The notes under the pieces: generated by a model
What the model saw: only the letters and a program-made list of their open reading frames with translations
Told to the model about the DNA's origin: nothing
Databases searched by the model: none
Shown here: positions 25,877 through 34,861 of the stretch, in pieces
Position numbering within the stretch: the stretch's first letter is position 1
Layout: each line of letters begins with the position of its first letter
Position numbers and translations under genes: made by a program
Assembly: GCA_963830495.1 (NCBI GenBank)
Contig: CAWHMS010000002.1
Coordinates: 1 to 64,000 of the forward strand
Length of the DNA stretch: 64,000 nucleotides
Reading direction: 5' to 3'
Source: CAWHMS01 sp963830495
GTDB taxonomy: Bacteria > Actinomycetota > Actinomycetes > Propionibacteriales > Nocardioidaceae

Positions 25877-28420
25877 GTGGGCACCCGCGGCAAACTCAGG
25901 GTCTACCTCGGCGCAGCACCGGGCGTGGGCAAGACCTACGCCATGCTCGGTGAGGGGCACCGCCGCGCCGAGCGCGGGACCGACGTGGTGGTGGGGTTCG
26001 TGGAGCCCCACGGCCGCAAGCACACCACGGAGATGATCGAGGGCCTGGAGTTGATCCCTCGGCACACGCTGGCCTACCGGGGTACGACGTTCGAGGAGAT
26101 GGACGTCGACGCCGTACTCGCGCGACGACCGAAGGTCGCGCTGGTCGACGAGCTGGCCCACACCAACGTTCCCGGGTCGCGCAACGCCAAGCGCTGGCAG
26201 GACATCGAGGAGCTGCTCGCGGCCGGAATCGACGTCATCACCACGGTCAACATCCAGCACCTCGAGTCGGTCAACGACGTCGTGGAGAAGATCACCGGCG
26301 TACCCCAGCGGGAGACCGTACCCGACGCCGTGGTCCGGGCAGCGGACCAGATCGAACTCGAGGACATGACCGCGGAAGCGCTGCGGCGACGCCTGGCACA
26401 CGGCAACGTCTACGCGCCCGAGAAGGTCGATGCCGCCCTCTCGAACTACTTCCGGACCGGCAACCTCAACGCCCTGCGCGAGCTCGCGCTGCTGTGGACC
26501 GCCGACCGGGTCGACGACGCCCTGCAGCAGTACCGCGAGCAGCACGACATCACCGGTACCTGGGAAGCGAGGGAGCGGGTGGTCGTCGCGCTGACCGGCG
26601 GGCCCGAGGGCGAGACCCTCATCCGCCGGGCCGCCCGCATCGCGGCCAGGTCCAGCGGGGGCGACCTCCTCGCGCTCCACGTCGCCCGGTCGGACGGACT
26701 CTCGGGCGCCAGCCAGGGCGCACTGGCAGCGCAGCGGCTCCTCGTCGAGTCGCTCGGTGGCACCTACCACCAGGTGCTCGGCGACGACGTCCCCCACGCG
26801 CTGCTCGCCTTCGCACGGGCCGAGAACGCAACTCAGCTCGTGCTTGGTGACAGTCGGCGTCCCGCCTGGGCGCGTTTGTTCAGCCCGGGTACGGCGACCC
26901 ACACCGTGCGCGAGTCCGGCGACATCGACGTCCACATCGTCACCCACGCCCACACCGGCCTCGGCGGCTCGCTACCCCACGGGCGAAGCAGTCTCAGCAC
27001 CCGGCGCAAGTTGCGGGGCTACGCCCTTGCGATGCTGCTGCCCCCACTGCTGACCATGGCCCTGGTGCCGTTCCGCAACGAGCTGAACCTCGTCAGCGAC
27101 ATGCTCCTGTTCCTGCTCCTGACCGTGGTCGTGGCGCTCGTCGGCGGCCTGGCCCCAGCCCTGATCGCCGCCGTCGCGGGATCGGCCCTGCTGAACTACT
27201 ACTTCACCCCGCCGCTGCACACACTGACCATCAGCGAGACCAACAACGCACTCGCGCTCCTGGTCTTCGTCCTCGTGGCGACGCTGGTCAGCTCGACCGT
27301 GGACCTCGCGGCGCGGCGAACCCGTCAGGCGGCGCGCGCGGCGGCGGAGTCGCGCACGCTGGCCAACCTCGCCGGCACGGTGCTCGGCGGCGAGGAGGCG
27401 CTCTCGGAGATGCTGCAGCGAGTCCGGGAGACCTTCGCGCTGAATTCGGTGACGCTCGTGGAGCGAACCGACGGCCATTGGGCACCGATTGCCAGCGCGG
27501 GACCCGCGGTCACCCGACCTGCAGACGCCGACACCGAGGTACCGGCCGGCGACGGGCTCACCCTCGCGCTATGCGGCCGACTGCTGCATGCCGAGGACCA
27601 GCGCCTGATCGGCGCCTTCGCGGCGCAGGCAGCCGTCGTGCTTGACCACATCCGACTGAGCCAGGCGGCCGCGGAGGCAGCGCCACTCGCGGAAGCCAAC
27701 AAGGTTCGAGCCGCGCTGCTGGCCGCCGTCGGCCATGACCTCCGGACGCCGCTCGCAGTGGCGAAGGCATCGGTGTCGACCCTGCTCAGTCTCGACCTCG
27801 ACCTAAGTGCCGATGACCGCCGCGAGCTTCTCCAGGCCGCCGACACCTCGCTCGACCGGCTGGCAGCGCTCGTGGACAACCTGCTCGACATGAGTCGCCT
27901 CCAGGCCGGAGCCATGTCGATCGACCTCCAACCCACGGCCATTGACGAAGTGGTCGCGCGTGCCCTCGACGACCTCGGCGACGAGGGACGTCACCTCCTC
28001 ATCGACACCCCCAACGAGGTCCCCCTCGTGCAGGCCGACCCGGGTCTGCTCGAGCGGGTGCTGGCGAATCTCGGGTCCAACGCACTCCGCTACGCACCCG
28101 CCGGGACTCCTCCGCACCTCACCAGCAGCCGGCTGGGCGACCGGGTCGAGATCAGGGTGATCGACCAGGGCCCAGGCATCCCATCGGACGAGTGGGATCA
28201 GGTCTTCCTTCCCTTCCAGCGCCTCGGCGACACCGACAACACCACCGGAATCGGTCTCGGCCTGGCTCTCGCGCGAGGTCTGACCGAGGCCATGGGTGGG
28301 TCGCTCGATCCCGAGGAAACCCCGGGCGGGGGCCTCACGATGGTCGTCTCGCTGCCTGCCGTGGCGGACCTGCCCCGGGCGGCTCCAGGTCGTCGCGAGC
28401 GGGACGAGGCCGCCCGATGA
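25877..28420 (+). CDS. kdpD: Potassium sensor histidine kinase KdpD
   Basis: The 847-residue membrane sensor kinase of the Kdp system. Order: N-terminal KdpD domain with Walker A LGAAPGVGKTYAMLGEG and VALVDELAHTNVPGSRN; a universal-stress-type domain (about 230-360: VVVALTGGPEGETLIRRAAR); four DUF4118 transmembrane helices (about 385-485); a GAF-like linker; HisKA with phospho-His about 620 in AAVGHDLRTPLAVAKAS; HATPase with NLGSNALRYAP, RVIDQGPGIP and TTGIGLGLALARG. It responds to low K+ or turgor and, in several bacteria, to c-di-AMP through the stress domain. GTG 25877; its stop overlaps kdpE. Confidence 0.96.
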   Translation: MGTRGKLRVYLGAAPGVGKTYAMLGEGHRRAERGTDVVVGFVEPHGRKHTTEMIEGLELIPRHTLAYRGTTFEEMDVDAVLARRPKVALVDELAHTNVPGSRNAKRWQDIEELLAAGIDVITTVNIQHLESVNDVVEKITGVPQRETVPDAVVRAADQIELEDMTAEALRRRLAHGNVYAPEKVDAALSNYFRTGNLNALRELALLWTADRVDDALQQYREQHDITGTWEARERVVVALTGGPEGETLIRRAARIAARSSGGDLLALHVARSDGLSGASQGALAAQRLLVESLGGTYHQVLGDDVPHALLAFARAENATQLVLGDSRRPAWARLFSPGTATHTVRESGDIDVHIVTHAHTGLGGSLPHGRSSLSTRRKLRGYALAMLLPPLLTMALVPFRNELNLVSDMLLFLLLTVVVALVGGLAPALIAAVAGSALLNYYFTPPLHTLTISETNNALALLVFVLVATLVSSTVDLAARRTRQAARAAAESRTLANLAGTVLGGEEALSEMLQRVRETFALNSVTLVERTDGHWAPIASAGPAVTRPADADTEVPAGDGLTLALCGRLLHAEDQRLIGAFAAQAAVVLDHIRLSQAAAEAAPLAEANKVRAALLAAVGHDLRTPLAVAKASVSTLLSLDLDLSADDRRELLQAADTSLDRLAALVDNLLDMSRLQAGAMSIDLQPTAIDEVVARALDDLGDEGRHLLIDTPNEVPLVQADPGLLERVLANLGSNALRYAPAGTPPHLTSSRLGDRVEIRVIDQGPGIPSDEWDQVFLPFQRLGDTDNTTGIGLGLALARGLTEAMGGSLDPEETPGGGLTMVVSLPAVADLPRAAPGRRERDEAAR

Positions 28421-29091
28421 CACGTGTGCTCGTCGTCGACGACGAACCTCAACTGCTCCGCGCTCTGACCATCAACCTCCGTGCCCGTCACTACGAGGTC
28501 CGCGGCGCCGCGACGGGGACCGGAGCACTCACAGCGGCCGCCGCCCACCCGCCCGACGTGGTCATCCTCGACCTCGGCCTCCCCGACATGGATGGCGCCG
28601 AGGTCATCGCGGGGCTCCGCGGCTGGACCGACGTCCCCATCCTGGTGCTCTCCGGCCGGACCGACAGCGTCGACAAGGTCGAGGCCCTGGACGCCGGGGC
28701 CGATGACTACGTGACCAAGCCCTTCGGCATGGACGAGCTACTCGCCCGCCTCCGAGCAATGACCCGCCGCATGGGCGAGAACGAAGAGCAACCCGTGGTC
28801 CGCTTCGGCGACGCCACCGTCGACCTCGCGGCCCGCCGCGTCACCATCGCCGGGGACGACGTACGTCTCACGCCGACCGAGTGGCATCTCCTCGAGGTGC
28901 TGGTCCGTCACCCGGGCAAGCTCCTGAGCCAACGACAGCTCCTCACCGAGGTCTGGGGCCCGGGCTATGAAACAGCCCAGGGAAACCTGCGCGTCTACAT
29001 GGCCCAGCTTCGGCGCAAGCTCGAGCCCGATCCTTCGAGGCCGCGACACCTGCTCAACGAGCCCGGGATGGGCTACCGCTTCGAAGCGTGA
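28417..29091 (+). CDS. kdpE: Response regulator KdpE
   Basis: A 224-residue OmpR/PhoB-type response regulator. Receiver: VLVVDDEPQ (acid pocket), phospho-acceptor D52 in VVILDLGLPD, and K101 in DYVTKPFGMDE. Winged-helix DNA-binding domain: VRLTPTEWHLLEVLVRHPGK, LLTEVWGPGYETAQGNLRVY, and the end EPGMGYRFEA. It activates kdpFABC when phosphorylated by KdpD; the paired repeats at 21221-21302 are candidate targets. ATG 28417 overlaps the kdpD stop by four bases. Confidence 0.96.
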   Translation: MTRVLVVDDEPQLLRALTINLRARHYEVRGAATGTGALTAAAAHPPDVVILDLGLPDMDGAEVIAGLRGWTDVPILVLSGRTDSVDKVEALDAGADDYVTKPFGMDELLARLRAMTRRMGENEEQPVVRFGDATVDLAARRVTIAGDDVRLTPTEWHLLEVLVRHPGKLLSQRQLLTEVWGPGYETAQGNLRVYMAQLRRKLEPDPSRPRHLLNEPGMGYRFEA

Positions 29092-29270
29092 GGGCGCTTG
29101 GCCGGCCCGATCCACGACGCACGCATGGCCGCAGTCGGACACGACGGCGACTAGGAGAGTCGCCTACCCGTGCCGGAACAACGCCACCTCACCGTCCTGC
29201 TGGCCGACCAGGTCGCCGGAGCCGCGGGTTGCGACTGAAGCGTGGGCCCCGGTAGGCCACACTGACCGCC

Positions 29271-30236
29271 ATGCAGCATCTACGCATCGCTAGCCCTGGA
29301 GAGCTCACCCCCGTGGTCCTTACCGCCCTGCGGGACGACCCGGCCATCACCAGCTTGAGCTGCGTTCGTGACGCCTCGCTTGAGCCGCAAGGCGACGTGG
29401 TCGAGGCGGACGTCGCTCGTGAAGCGATGAACGACGTGGTGGATCGCCTGCGCCGGCTCGGCGTTCACCACGAAGGCACCATCCATATTCAGCCAGTGGT
29501 CACCTGGCTGTCGCAGAGCGGGCACGAGGCCGAGCGCCGCACCCCCGGCTCGTCCGCCGACTCGGTGGTCTGGGCCCACGTCACCCAGCGTGCCTACGAG
29601 GAGTCCGAGCTGAACTGGACCTACCTCACGTTCATGACGTTGGCGACCCTGATCGCCGGCATCGCCATCGTCCTCGACTCCCAGATCCTCGTGATCGGCG
29701 CGATGGTGCTCGGACCCGAGTTTGTGGCGATCGCCGCCTTGGGACTCGCCCTGGTTCGGCGCCGATACTCGCTGCTGTGGTACGCCTCGCGCACGCTGTT
29801 GATCGGCTTCGGGGTTGCGATCATGCTCACCACCGTGGCCGCACTCGCCGGCCGCGCCCTCGGTTGGGTCACCTACGAACAAGTCACTGCTCCCCGGTCC
29901 GACACCTCTTTCATCTACACCCCGGACAAGTGGTCCTTCATCGTCGCGGTCGTTGCCGCAGCAGCAGGTGTCCTGTCTATGACCTCGGCCAAGGTCGGCG
30001 GTCTGTCCGGTGTCTTCATCTCGGTCACCACGGTGCCTGCGGCGGGCAACGTCGCACTCGGCCTCGCGTTCGGCGTTCCGTACGAGATCTGGGGGAGCCT
30101 GGCGCAACTCGCTCTCAACATCACGGGGATGGCCGCCGCTGGCTGGGCAACCCTGGCCATCCAACAATCGGTGTGGAGCCGCATGTCGGCTCGGCGAGCC
30201 CGACTCCTCCGGCGACCCCGTCCTGACGAGCCCTGA
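29271..30236 (+). CDS. DUF389 family membrane protein
   Basis: A 321-residue protein. An N-terminal cytoplasmic ferredoxin-like domain (about 1-110: MQHLRIASPGELTPVVLTAL, EADVAREAMNDVVDRLRRLG) is followed by six hydrophobic segments (about 118-300: YLTFMTLATLIAGIAIVLDS, LVIGAMVLGPEFVAIAALGL, FVAIAALGLAL, and so on) and a basic tail. DUF389 proteins are uncharacterised membrane proteins, some fused to or near cation channels. Its place after kdpE, 180 bp on, suggests a cation-related role, but only by position. ATG 29271. Confidence 0.85.
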   Translation: MQHLRIASPGELTPVVLTALRDDPAITSLSCVRDASLEPQGDVVEADVAREAMNDVVDRLRRLGVHHEGTIHIQPVVTWLSQSGHEAERRTPGSSADSVVWAHVTQRAYEESELNWTYLTFMTLATLIAGIAIVLDSQILVIGAMVLGPEFVAIAALGLALVRRRYSLLWYASRTLLIGFGVAIMLTTVAALAGRALGWVTYEQVTAPRSDTSFIYTPDKWSFIVAVVAAAAGVLSMTSAKVGGLSGVFISVTTVPAAGNVALGLAFGVPYEIWGSLAQLALNITGMAAAGWATLAIQQSVWSRMSARRARLLRRPRPDEP

Positions 30237-30379
30237 GGCCACCTCGCATAAGTGGTCAGCTGGAGGCCCTCGCCCTGAGCCCTATGGCCCCCTGGGCCTA
30301 GACGACGGCCTTCAACTGGTCTCACTCGTGATCCGCTGCTGGTTCCATCCGGCTCCAGCCCTTCCAGCCGCGTTCTGCC

Positions 30380-30850
30380 AGCAGCCTCCTGGAGGCGCTG
30401 CACGATGGGGTGGGCGTCGGAGGCGCACGAGTCGAGGAGCGCGATGAACGTGTCGTCGCTCATGTCCTCGTCCTGTCGTTCCAGCTCCCCGCGCTCTCCG
30501 CCCCCTCCTGCAGCATCTCGACCAACAGGTCGGCCAGCGCAGGCAGCCGGCTCTCGTCCATGCCGCCCTCGACCGGTTCATCGATCAGCCGGTACAGCTG
30601 CACCGTCCGCGGATCCTCCAACTGGGCGTTCTTGTCCACCATGAACTCGGGGATCTTCTCGGGCCAGCGAGCGGCCGTGAGGATCCAGCCGTCGTGTTCG
30701 CCCTCGACCAACGCCTGCAATACGCAGTTGGCGCGCAGCCTGTCGAAATACTCGACCACTTCTGGCGGTGCGCGAGCGAGTCCCCGTCGGCGAGCCGGGC
30801 GATCCGCCTGCGGTGTTCCTGCAGCTCGCGGATTCTTGCGCGGAGCGCGA
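30380..30850 (-). pseudogene. MerR/TipA-like regulator, N-terminally truncated
   Basis: The C-terminal effector domain of a MerR-family (TipAS-like) regulator on the minus strand. Order: RIRELQEHRRRIARLADGDS (about 30840-30780); then, in the next frame, PPEVVEYFDRLRANCVLQAL; LVEGEHDGWILTAARWPEKI and PEFMVDKNAQLEDPRTVQLY (about 30695-30600); LPALADLLVEMLQE; and, after a further frame change, MSDDTFIALLDSCASDAHPI down to about 30400. The winged-helix DNA-binding half should lie upstream at 30850-31100, but that interval holds a recombinase fragment on the opposite strand. At least two frameshifts. It probably lost its head to the insertion that left the recombinase debris. Confidence 0.7.
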
Positions 30851-30903
30851 ATGCCCCGCTACTCCTGGCACGACGTCCAGCGATGGATGGAACGGAGCCG
30901 ATC

Positions 30904-31041
30904 ATGAGCGTGCACAAGCAACCCAACGGCCGATTCCGTGCTCGACTCAAGAGTGGACGGACGAACGTCGCGAGCAAGACCTTCGACATCAAGCGCGAGG
31001 CCGAACAGTGGCTCGCCCGCGAGCGCGCGGCTTCGGGGCGG
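30904..31041 (+). pseudogene. Tyrosine recombinase, N-terminal fragment
   Basis: About 46 codons from ATG 30904: MSVHKQPNGRFRARLKSGRT then NVASKTFDIKREAEQWLARE and RAASG. This is the N-terminal arm-binding (three-stranded) domain of phage-type integrases. Similarity stops at about 31041 where unrelated sequence and then the methyltransferase begin. No catalytic part follows here; matching C-terminal pieces lie 1.2-1.8 kb to the right. Confidence 0.75.
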
Positions 31042-31080
31042 AAATTACACGGTTCTGGGCCGGGGGATCAACGACGCGGC

Positions 31081-31920
31081 TCAGGAACGGCGGGCCTGGA
31101 TGAGCCAGGACGCTGAGCCGAAGATGACACCGGAGGGCGTCTCGTGCGCGATGATGACCGCGCGCAGCTGGTCGAGCGCAGTGGCCTTGTCGGCATCGCT
31201 GAGGTCATCGAGCAGACCGCGGGTCGGGCCGTCATCGGACAGGAACGCGTGCGCCTCAGCGGTGGTAGCCCCGAACACCGACGGCTCGCGGACGTCTCCG
31301 AACCCGACATCGGTGAAGCCGGTCTCCGAGAGCAGGGCGCTCACCTGCTCGGGATCGGCCAGTCCGAACGGTCCGGGCATCCCCACGAGCGGGGTCGGCA
31401 GGTCTCGCCCCATCGCCAGCGCTTCGCGCAGCGCTGTCAGCCACTCGTTGTCCTCAAGTCGCTGCCATGCCATCAGGGCGATGCGGCCACCGGGGCGCAG
31501 CGCCTGCCGGAGGTTGGTGAACGCTGCCACCTTGTCGTCGAAGAACATCGCCCCGGCGTTGCTGATGATGACGTCGAAGCTCTCGGACTCGAAGTCGTGG
31601 ACCTGCGCGTCACCGTGTACGAAGGTGACGTTGGTCAATCCCGCGGCCGCACTGCGCGCCCGCGCATTGGTAAGCATTGCCGTTGACAGGTCGATGCCTA
31701 CGACCTCGCCGGGCTCGGCCATCCGCGCAGCCTCGCGCGTCGAAGCGCCGTTGCCGCACCCGAGGTCGAGGACACGTTCACCGGAGGCGATCGCCGCCGC
31801 CTGCAACAACAACCGGCGATGCCCTGCCCCGCGGGTCTCGTACTGGTCCGCGAACGCGACCCAGATGTCGCCGTCGGGACCGTCCCACGCCTTGCGCATC
31901 TCGGCGTTCGGTTCGGACAT
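31081..31920 (-). CDS. Class I SAM-dependent methyltransferase
   Basis: A 279-residue methyltransferase, intact. The SAM-binding motif I is ERVLDLGCGNGASTREAARM, followed by GEVVGIDLSTAMLTNARA (acidic residue binding the ribose) and VTFVHGDAQVHDFES, then FDVIISNAGAMFFDDKVAAF and LRPGGRIALMAWQ. The layout matches the Methyltransf_11/25 group (ubiquinone or small-molecule types). The start MSEPNAEMRKAWDGPDGDIW at ATG 31920 is typical of the family and excludes a non-conserved extension. It lies between recombinase fragments, so it may have come with an integrated element as cargo. Substrate unknown. Confidence 0.88.
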   Translation of the reverse strand: MSEPNAEMRKAWDGPDGDIWVAFADQYETRGAGHRRLLLQAAAIASGERVLDLGCGNGASTREAARMAEPGEVVGIDLSTAMLTNARARSAAAGLTNVTFVHGDAQVHDFESESFDVIISNAGAMFFDDKVAAFTNLRQALRPGGRIALMAWQRLEDNEWLTALREALAMGRDLPTPLVGMPGPFGLADPEQVSALLSETGFTDVGFGDVREPSVFGATTAEAHAFLSDDGPTRGLLDDLSDADKATALDQLRAVIIAHETPSGVIFGSASWLIQARRS

Positions 31921-32214
31921 GTCTTGAATGTAGTCCGGTCGGCGCGCTCGATATTTGTGCAAGTGAGAAAGAGCCGTCAGCCAGGCTGTAGCGACCGCGA
32001 TCCCGCATCTTCTGAAATGCCTCGAGTCTTTGCACACCGAAGCCAGGAACTGCCCGTGCGGCGACGCGAGGTCGACACCGAGGTCCAGGGCGACGATGTT
32101 GCATCGTTCTCGCTGGGCTCGTTGGAAGTATGTCGGTCGGCGCTCCTGGCGTTTGCGAATTCGAGTGCCCGCACACGCCGCTGCGAGAGCGGGTGCACCG
32201 GAGGTGTGACGGGC

Positions 32215-32510
32215 TAAGTTCCAGGGGCCATGTAGCGGGCCAGGATGTAGTTGGGGTGTCGGTCGAGGTTCTTGCGGGCTCAGTCGTCGCGCATCGTGGT
32301 TCGTGGGTCTGCGTGGCGTGCGGCGATCTGGACGTCGCGCGGCGGCACGCCTGCATCGAGCATGGTGGCCTCCTCCTGCACGGCCGTCAACGGGACCGAG
32401 AGATCCCGGCCGACTACGCGGAGCGGTTCGTCGAGCTCGCTTACGCCGCCGCCCACGGCGCCTAGGGCAGCACCGTTAGGAGCGCTCACGTCGCGATCGG
32501 CGAACACACC
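32215..32510 (-). pseudogene. Tyrosine recombinase, C-terminal fragment 1
   Basis: On the minus strand the end of a phage-type integrase can be read: MLDAGVPPRDVQIAARHADP, RTTMR (the catalytic His/Arg-box region), then a TGA stop where an Arg or Tyr-Arg codon is expected, then ARKNLDRHPNYILARYMAPG. The end LDRHPNYILA.YMA.GT is characteristic of actinobacterial integrases, with the nucleophilic Tyr region MRYDRAR damaged to MRDD-stop. Upstream frames are unreadable. 31921-32214 shows nothing coding. Confidence 0.65.
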
Positions 32511-32838
32511 GGGACCCCGGCGACCTGCTCTTCACCACCGACGGCGGCGCACAGCTCCACCGCACCGCCACCCTGCGTGCGGTGGTCTGGGGCAGGACCA
32601 GCTTCGGGCGTCGGATCCACGACCGCCTGCACACGGCGGCCTGCCTCTGGCTGGCGCGCGGAGTGGACCCGGGAACCGTGCAGGCGTGGATTTGTCACGA
32701 GTCGATCGCGACCACGAACCTCTACCTGCACTTCCTGGGGACCGGAGCCCATCGAGCGGGTCTAGAGAGGCTGAATCTGCCGCGGGGGCTGCCGCGGGGC
32801 CATCTGAAGGCCGATCGGCGGGTTGCGTCAATGACTCT
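32470..32838 (+). pseudogene. Tyrosine recombinase, C-terminal fragment 2
   Basis: Plus-strand remains of a second integrase end: GDLLFTTDGGAQLHRTATLR, AVVWGRTSFGRRIHDRLHTA, ACLWLARGVDPGTVQAWICH, ESIATTNLYLHFLGTGAHRA and GLERLN. The catalytic boxes (HDLRHTAA reads HDRLHTAA; MGHESI reads ICHESI; Tyr in TNLYLHFLG) are recognisable but mutated. It ends about 50 bp from the 3' end of tRNA-Thr and runs towards it, the normal placement of int beside an attachment site. It may be the far end of the protein whose N-terminus is at 30904; opposite orientation excludes fragment 1. Confidence 0.75.
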
Positions 32839-32888
32839 CACCCGCCACCTGCGGTGTTCTCGCAGGTCAGGGCGGCGATCAGGGTCGG

Positions 32889-32961
32889 AGCCGCCTGTCG
32901 GAATCGAACCGACGACCTATTCATTACGAGTGAATCGCTCTGCCGACTGAGCTAAGGCGGC
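32889..32961 (-). tRNA. tRNA-Thr (CGT anticodon)
   Basis: A complete 73-base cloverleaf. Acceptor GCCGCCT pairs with AGGCGGC; the D arm is GCTC-AGTCGGCA-GAGC; the anticodon arm is ATTCA-CTCGTAA-TGAAT with anticodon CGT reading ACG codons; the T arm is GTCGG-TTCGATT-CCGAC. No CCA is encoded. Its 3' end faces recombinase fragments, so it is a likely integration site. Confidence 0.97.
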
Positions 32962-33256
32962 GCGGTGCCGGGACGAGCCGGACCGACGGAAGAGGTTACC
33001 AACTGGCCGGAGCAGGCTCCAAAACGCGCGTTGACTCATCGAAGATGCCCGCGTGGGGCGGCGCCGCTGCAACTCCGGCAGGCCAGCGGTACATCGACGC
33101 TGCCCACTCGGGAGCGTCCAGGGTGGGCGTACGTCGTGGTGGCCTACTGATGCGCGGATCTGTGGATTCCGCTGTCCCGGTTCGAACGATCGGCGCAACA
33201 CGGCGGGCGCATCGAACCTTCCACCGGCGCCGGCGCCGGTCAGCACACGGACCCCG

Positions 33257-34861
33257 TCAGCAGGTGGTGCCGGCGTCCGGTGGCGTCCCCTCGACCAGAT
33301 AGGTGTTGATCGCCTTGTCGATGCAGGCGTTGCCCTGACCGTACGCCGTGTGCCCGTCGCCGTCCCGGCTCAGCAGTACCCCGGAGTCCAGCGTCTCCGC
33401 CAGTCGGACGGCCGACTCGTACGGCGTCGCCGGGTCGCGCGTCGTACCGACCACGACGATCGGAGCCGCCCCCTTGGCGGAGAAGTCGGGCTGCTCCTCA
33501 GTCGACTTCACGGGCCAGTTGGAGCAGGCATAGGGCCACCACTGCGCGGGCGGGCCGAAGACCTCCGAGGCGTCCAGGAAGTCGTCGGCGCCCTCCTCGA
33601 TCTCCTCCAACGACGCGTCCTGGGGTTTGTCCAGGCAGTTGACGGCCGACTGGACCTCCATGTTGTTGTCCGGGTAGCTCCCGTCGTCCGCGCGCTTGGT
33701 GTAGAGGTCGGAGAGCAGCAGCAGCGTGTTGCCCTGCCCGCTGAGCGCCTCGTCGACGGCACTGGTCAGGTACGGCCAGCTGTCGCGGCTGTAGAGCGGG
33801 ATGATGAAGCCCAGGAAAGCCAGCCCTTCGGTGAGCTCCCGGCCGCTGCTGGTGGGCAGCGGACTCGCGTCGATGTCCTCGAAGAGCTCGACTACGCGTT
33901 GCCGGGCTGAGTCGACGTCGGAGCCGAGCGGGCAGTCGCCCTCGTCGATGCAGTACTCCAGATACGCGTCGAGCGCGACGTCGAAGCCGGCCGCCTGATC
34001 GATCTGACTCTCGCGCGGATCCTCGGTCGGGTCGACGGCTCCGTCGAGCACCAGCCGCCCGACCTTGTCAGGGAAGAGCCCGGCGTACGTCGCGCCGATG
34101 TACGTCCCGTACGACGCCCCGAAAAAAGTCAGCTCGTCGTCACCGAGCACAGCGCGCATGACATCCATATCGCGCGCCACCTCGACGGTCGACAGGTGCT
34201 CGAGCAGTGGGCCCGACCTCTCGACGCAACCGGCGGTGTATTCGGCCCAGATGTCCCGGAACTCCTCCACCTCGGCGCTGTCGTCCGGCGTCGGGTCCGA
34301 GGCGATGAAGGCATCGAGATCTTCGTCGGAGAGACAGTCCACCGGCGTGCTGCTGGCCACCCCGCGCGGGTCGAAGCCGACGACGTCGTACACGTCGGTG
34401 ACGCTCGCGTCGAAGCCGGCGTAGCCCAGGTACTCGATGCCCGAGGCGCCGGGTCCGCCGGGGTTGATCAGCAGTGACCCTTGCCGCGCCCTCTCGTCAT
34501 CAGCAGGGTCTCGTTTCATCTCGATCGAGATCGCCAGGTCATCGGGCTTGTCGTAGTCCAGCGGGACGATGAGCGTCGCGCACTCGGCACCGTCACCGCA
34601 GCTCGACCAGGCCAGCTCCTGGTCGTGGTAGCGCTGCAGCCCCGAACCGGGCGGCGGGTCCACAAAGCCTTGCGGCAGCCCACCGACCCCGTCTGGGGGC
34701 GTCGAGGACGCTCCCCCCTGTGTCTCGGACGGCGTACCGTCAACGGACGGCGAGGTGCTGTCGAGCGACTCACCGGCCAGCTCGCCGGCACCCCCGCAGG
34801 CCGTTGCCAGCACCCCGACGACAGCGACCACGGCAGCCGCCCGCGCAGCCACGGCCGACAT
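33257..34861 (-). CDS. Secreted alpha/beta hydrolase, TAP-like lipoprotein
   Basis: A 534-residue exported alpha/beta hydrolase of the tripeptidyl-aminopeptidase (TAP/SlpD-like) family. N-terminal signal ARAAAVVAVVGVLATACGGA has a lipobox (LATAC), so it is probably a lipoprotein. A low-complexity Ser/Thr/Gly linker follows, then the catalytic domain: SLLINPGGPGASGIEYLG (oxyanion hole), nucleophile Ser about 248 in FFGASYGTYIGATYAG, and near the end the acid and His in GTTRDPATPYESAVRLA and SRDGDGHTAYGQGNACIDK. It likely releases N-terminal peptides or esters outside the membrane. ATG 34861 is set by the signal peptide and the TGATG overlap with the upstream gene. Confidence 0.92.
   Translation of the reverse strand: MSAVAARAAAVVAVVGVLATACGGAGELAGESLDSTSPSVDGTPSETQGGASSTPPDGVGGLPQGFVDPPPGSGLQRYHDQELAWSSCGDGAECATLIVPLDYDKPDDLAISIEMKRDPADDERARQGSLLINPGGPGASGIEYLGYAGFDASVTDVYDVVGFDPRGVASSTPVDCLSDEDLDAFIASDPTPDDSAEVEEFRDIWAEYTAGCVERSGPLLEHLSTVEVARDMDVMRAVLGDDELTFFGASYGTYIGATYAGLFPDKVGRLVLDGAVDPTEDPRESQIDQAAGFDVALDAYLEYCIDEGDCPLGSDVDSARQRVVELFEDIDASPLPTSSGRELTEGLAFLGFIIPLYSRDSWPYLTSAVDEALSGQGNTLLLLSDLYTKRADDGSYPDNNMEVQSAVNCLDKPQDASLEEIEEGADDFLDASEVFGPPAQWWPYACSNWPVKSTEEQPDFSAKGAAPIVVVGTTRDPATPYESAVRLAETLDSGVLLSRDGDGHTAYGQGNACIDKAINTYLVEGTPPDAGTTC

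Noticed and set aside
32889..32961. A second attachment site (duplicated tRNA-Thr 3' end) bounding an integrated element
   Set aside because: I saw no other copy of the T-arm/acceptor sequence within the window by eye; without it no element limits can be given.
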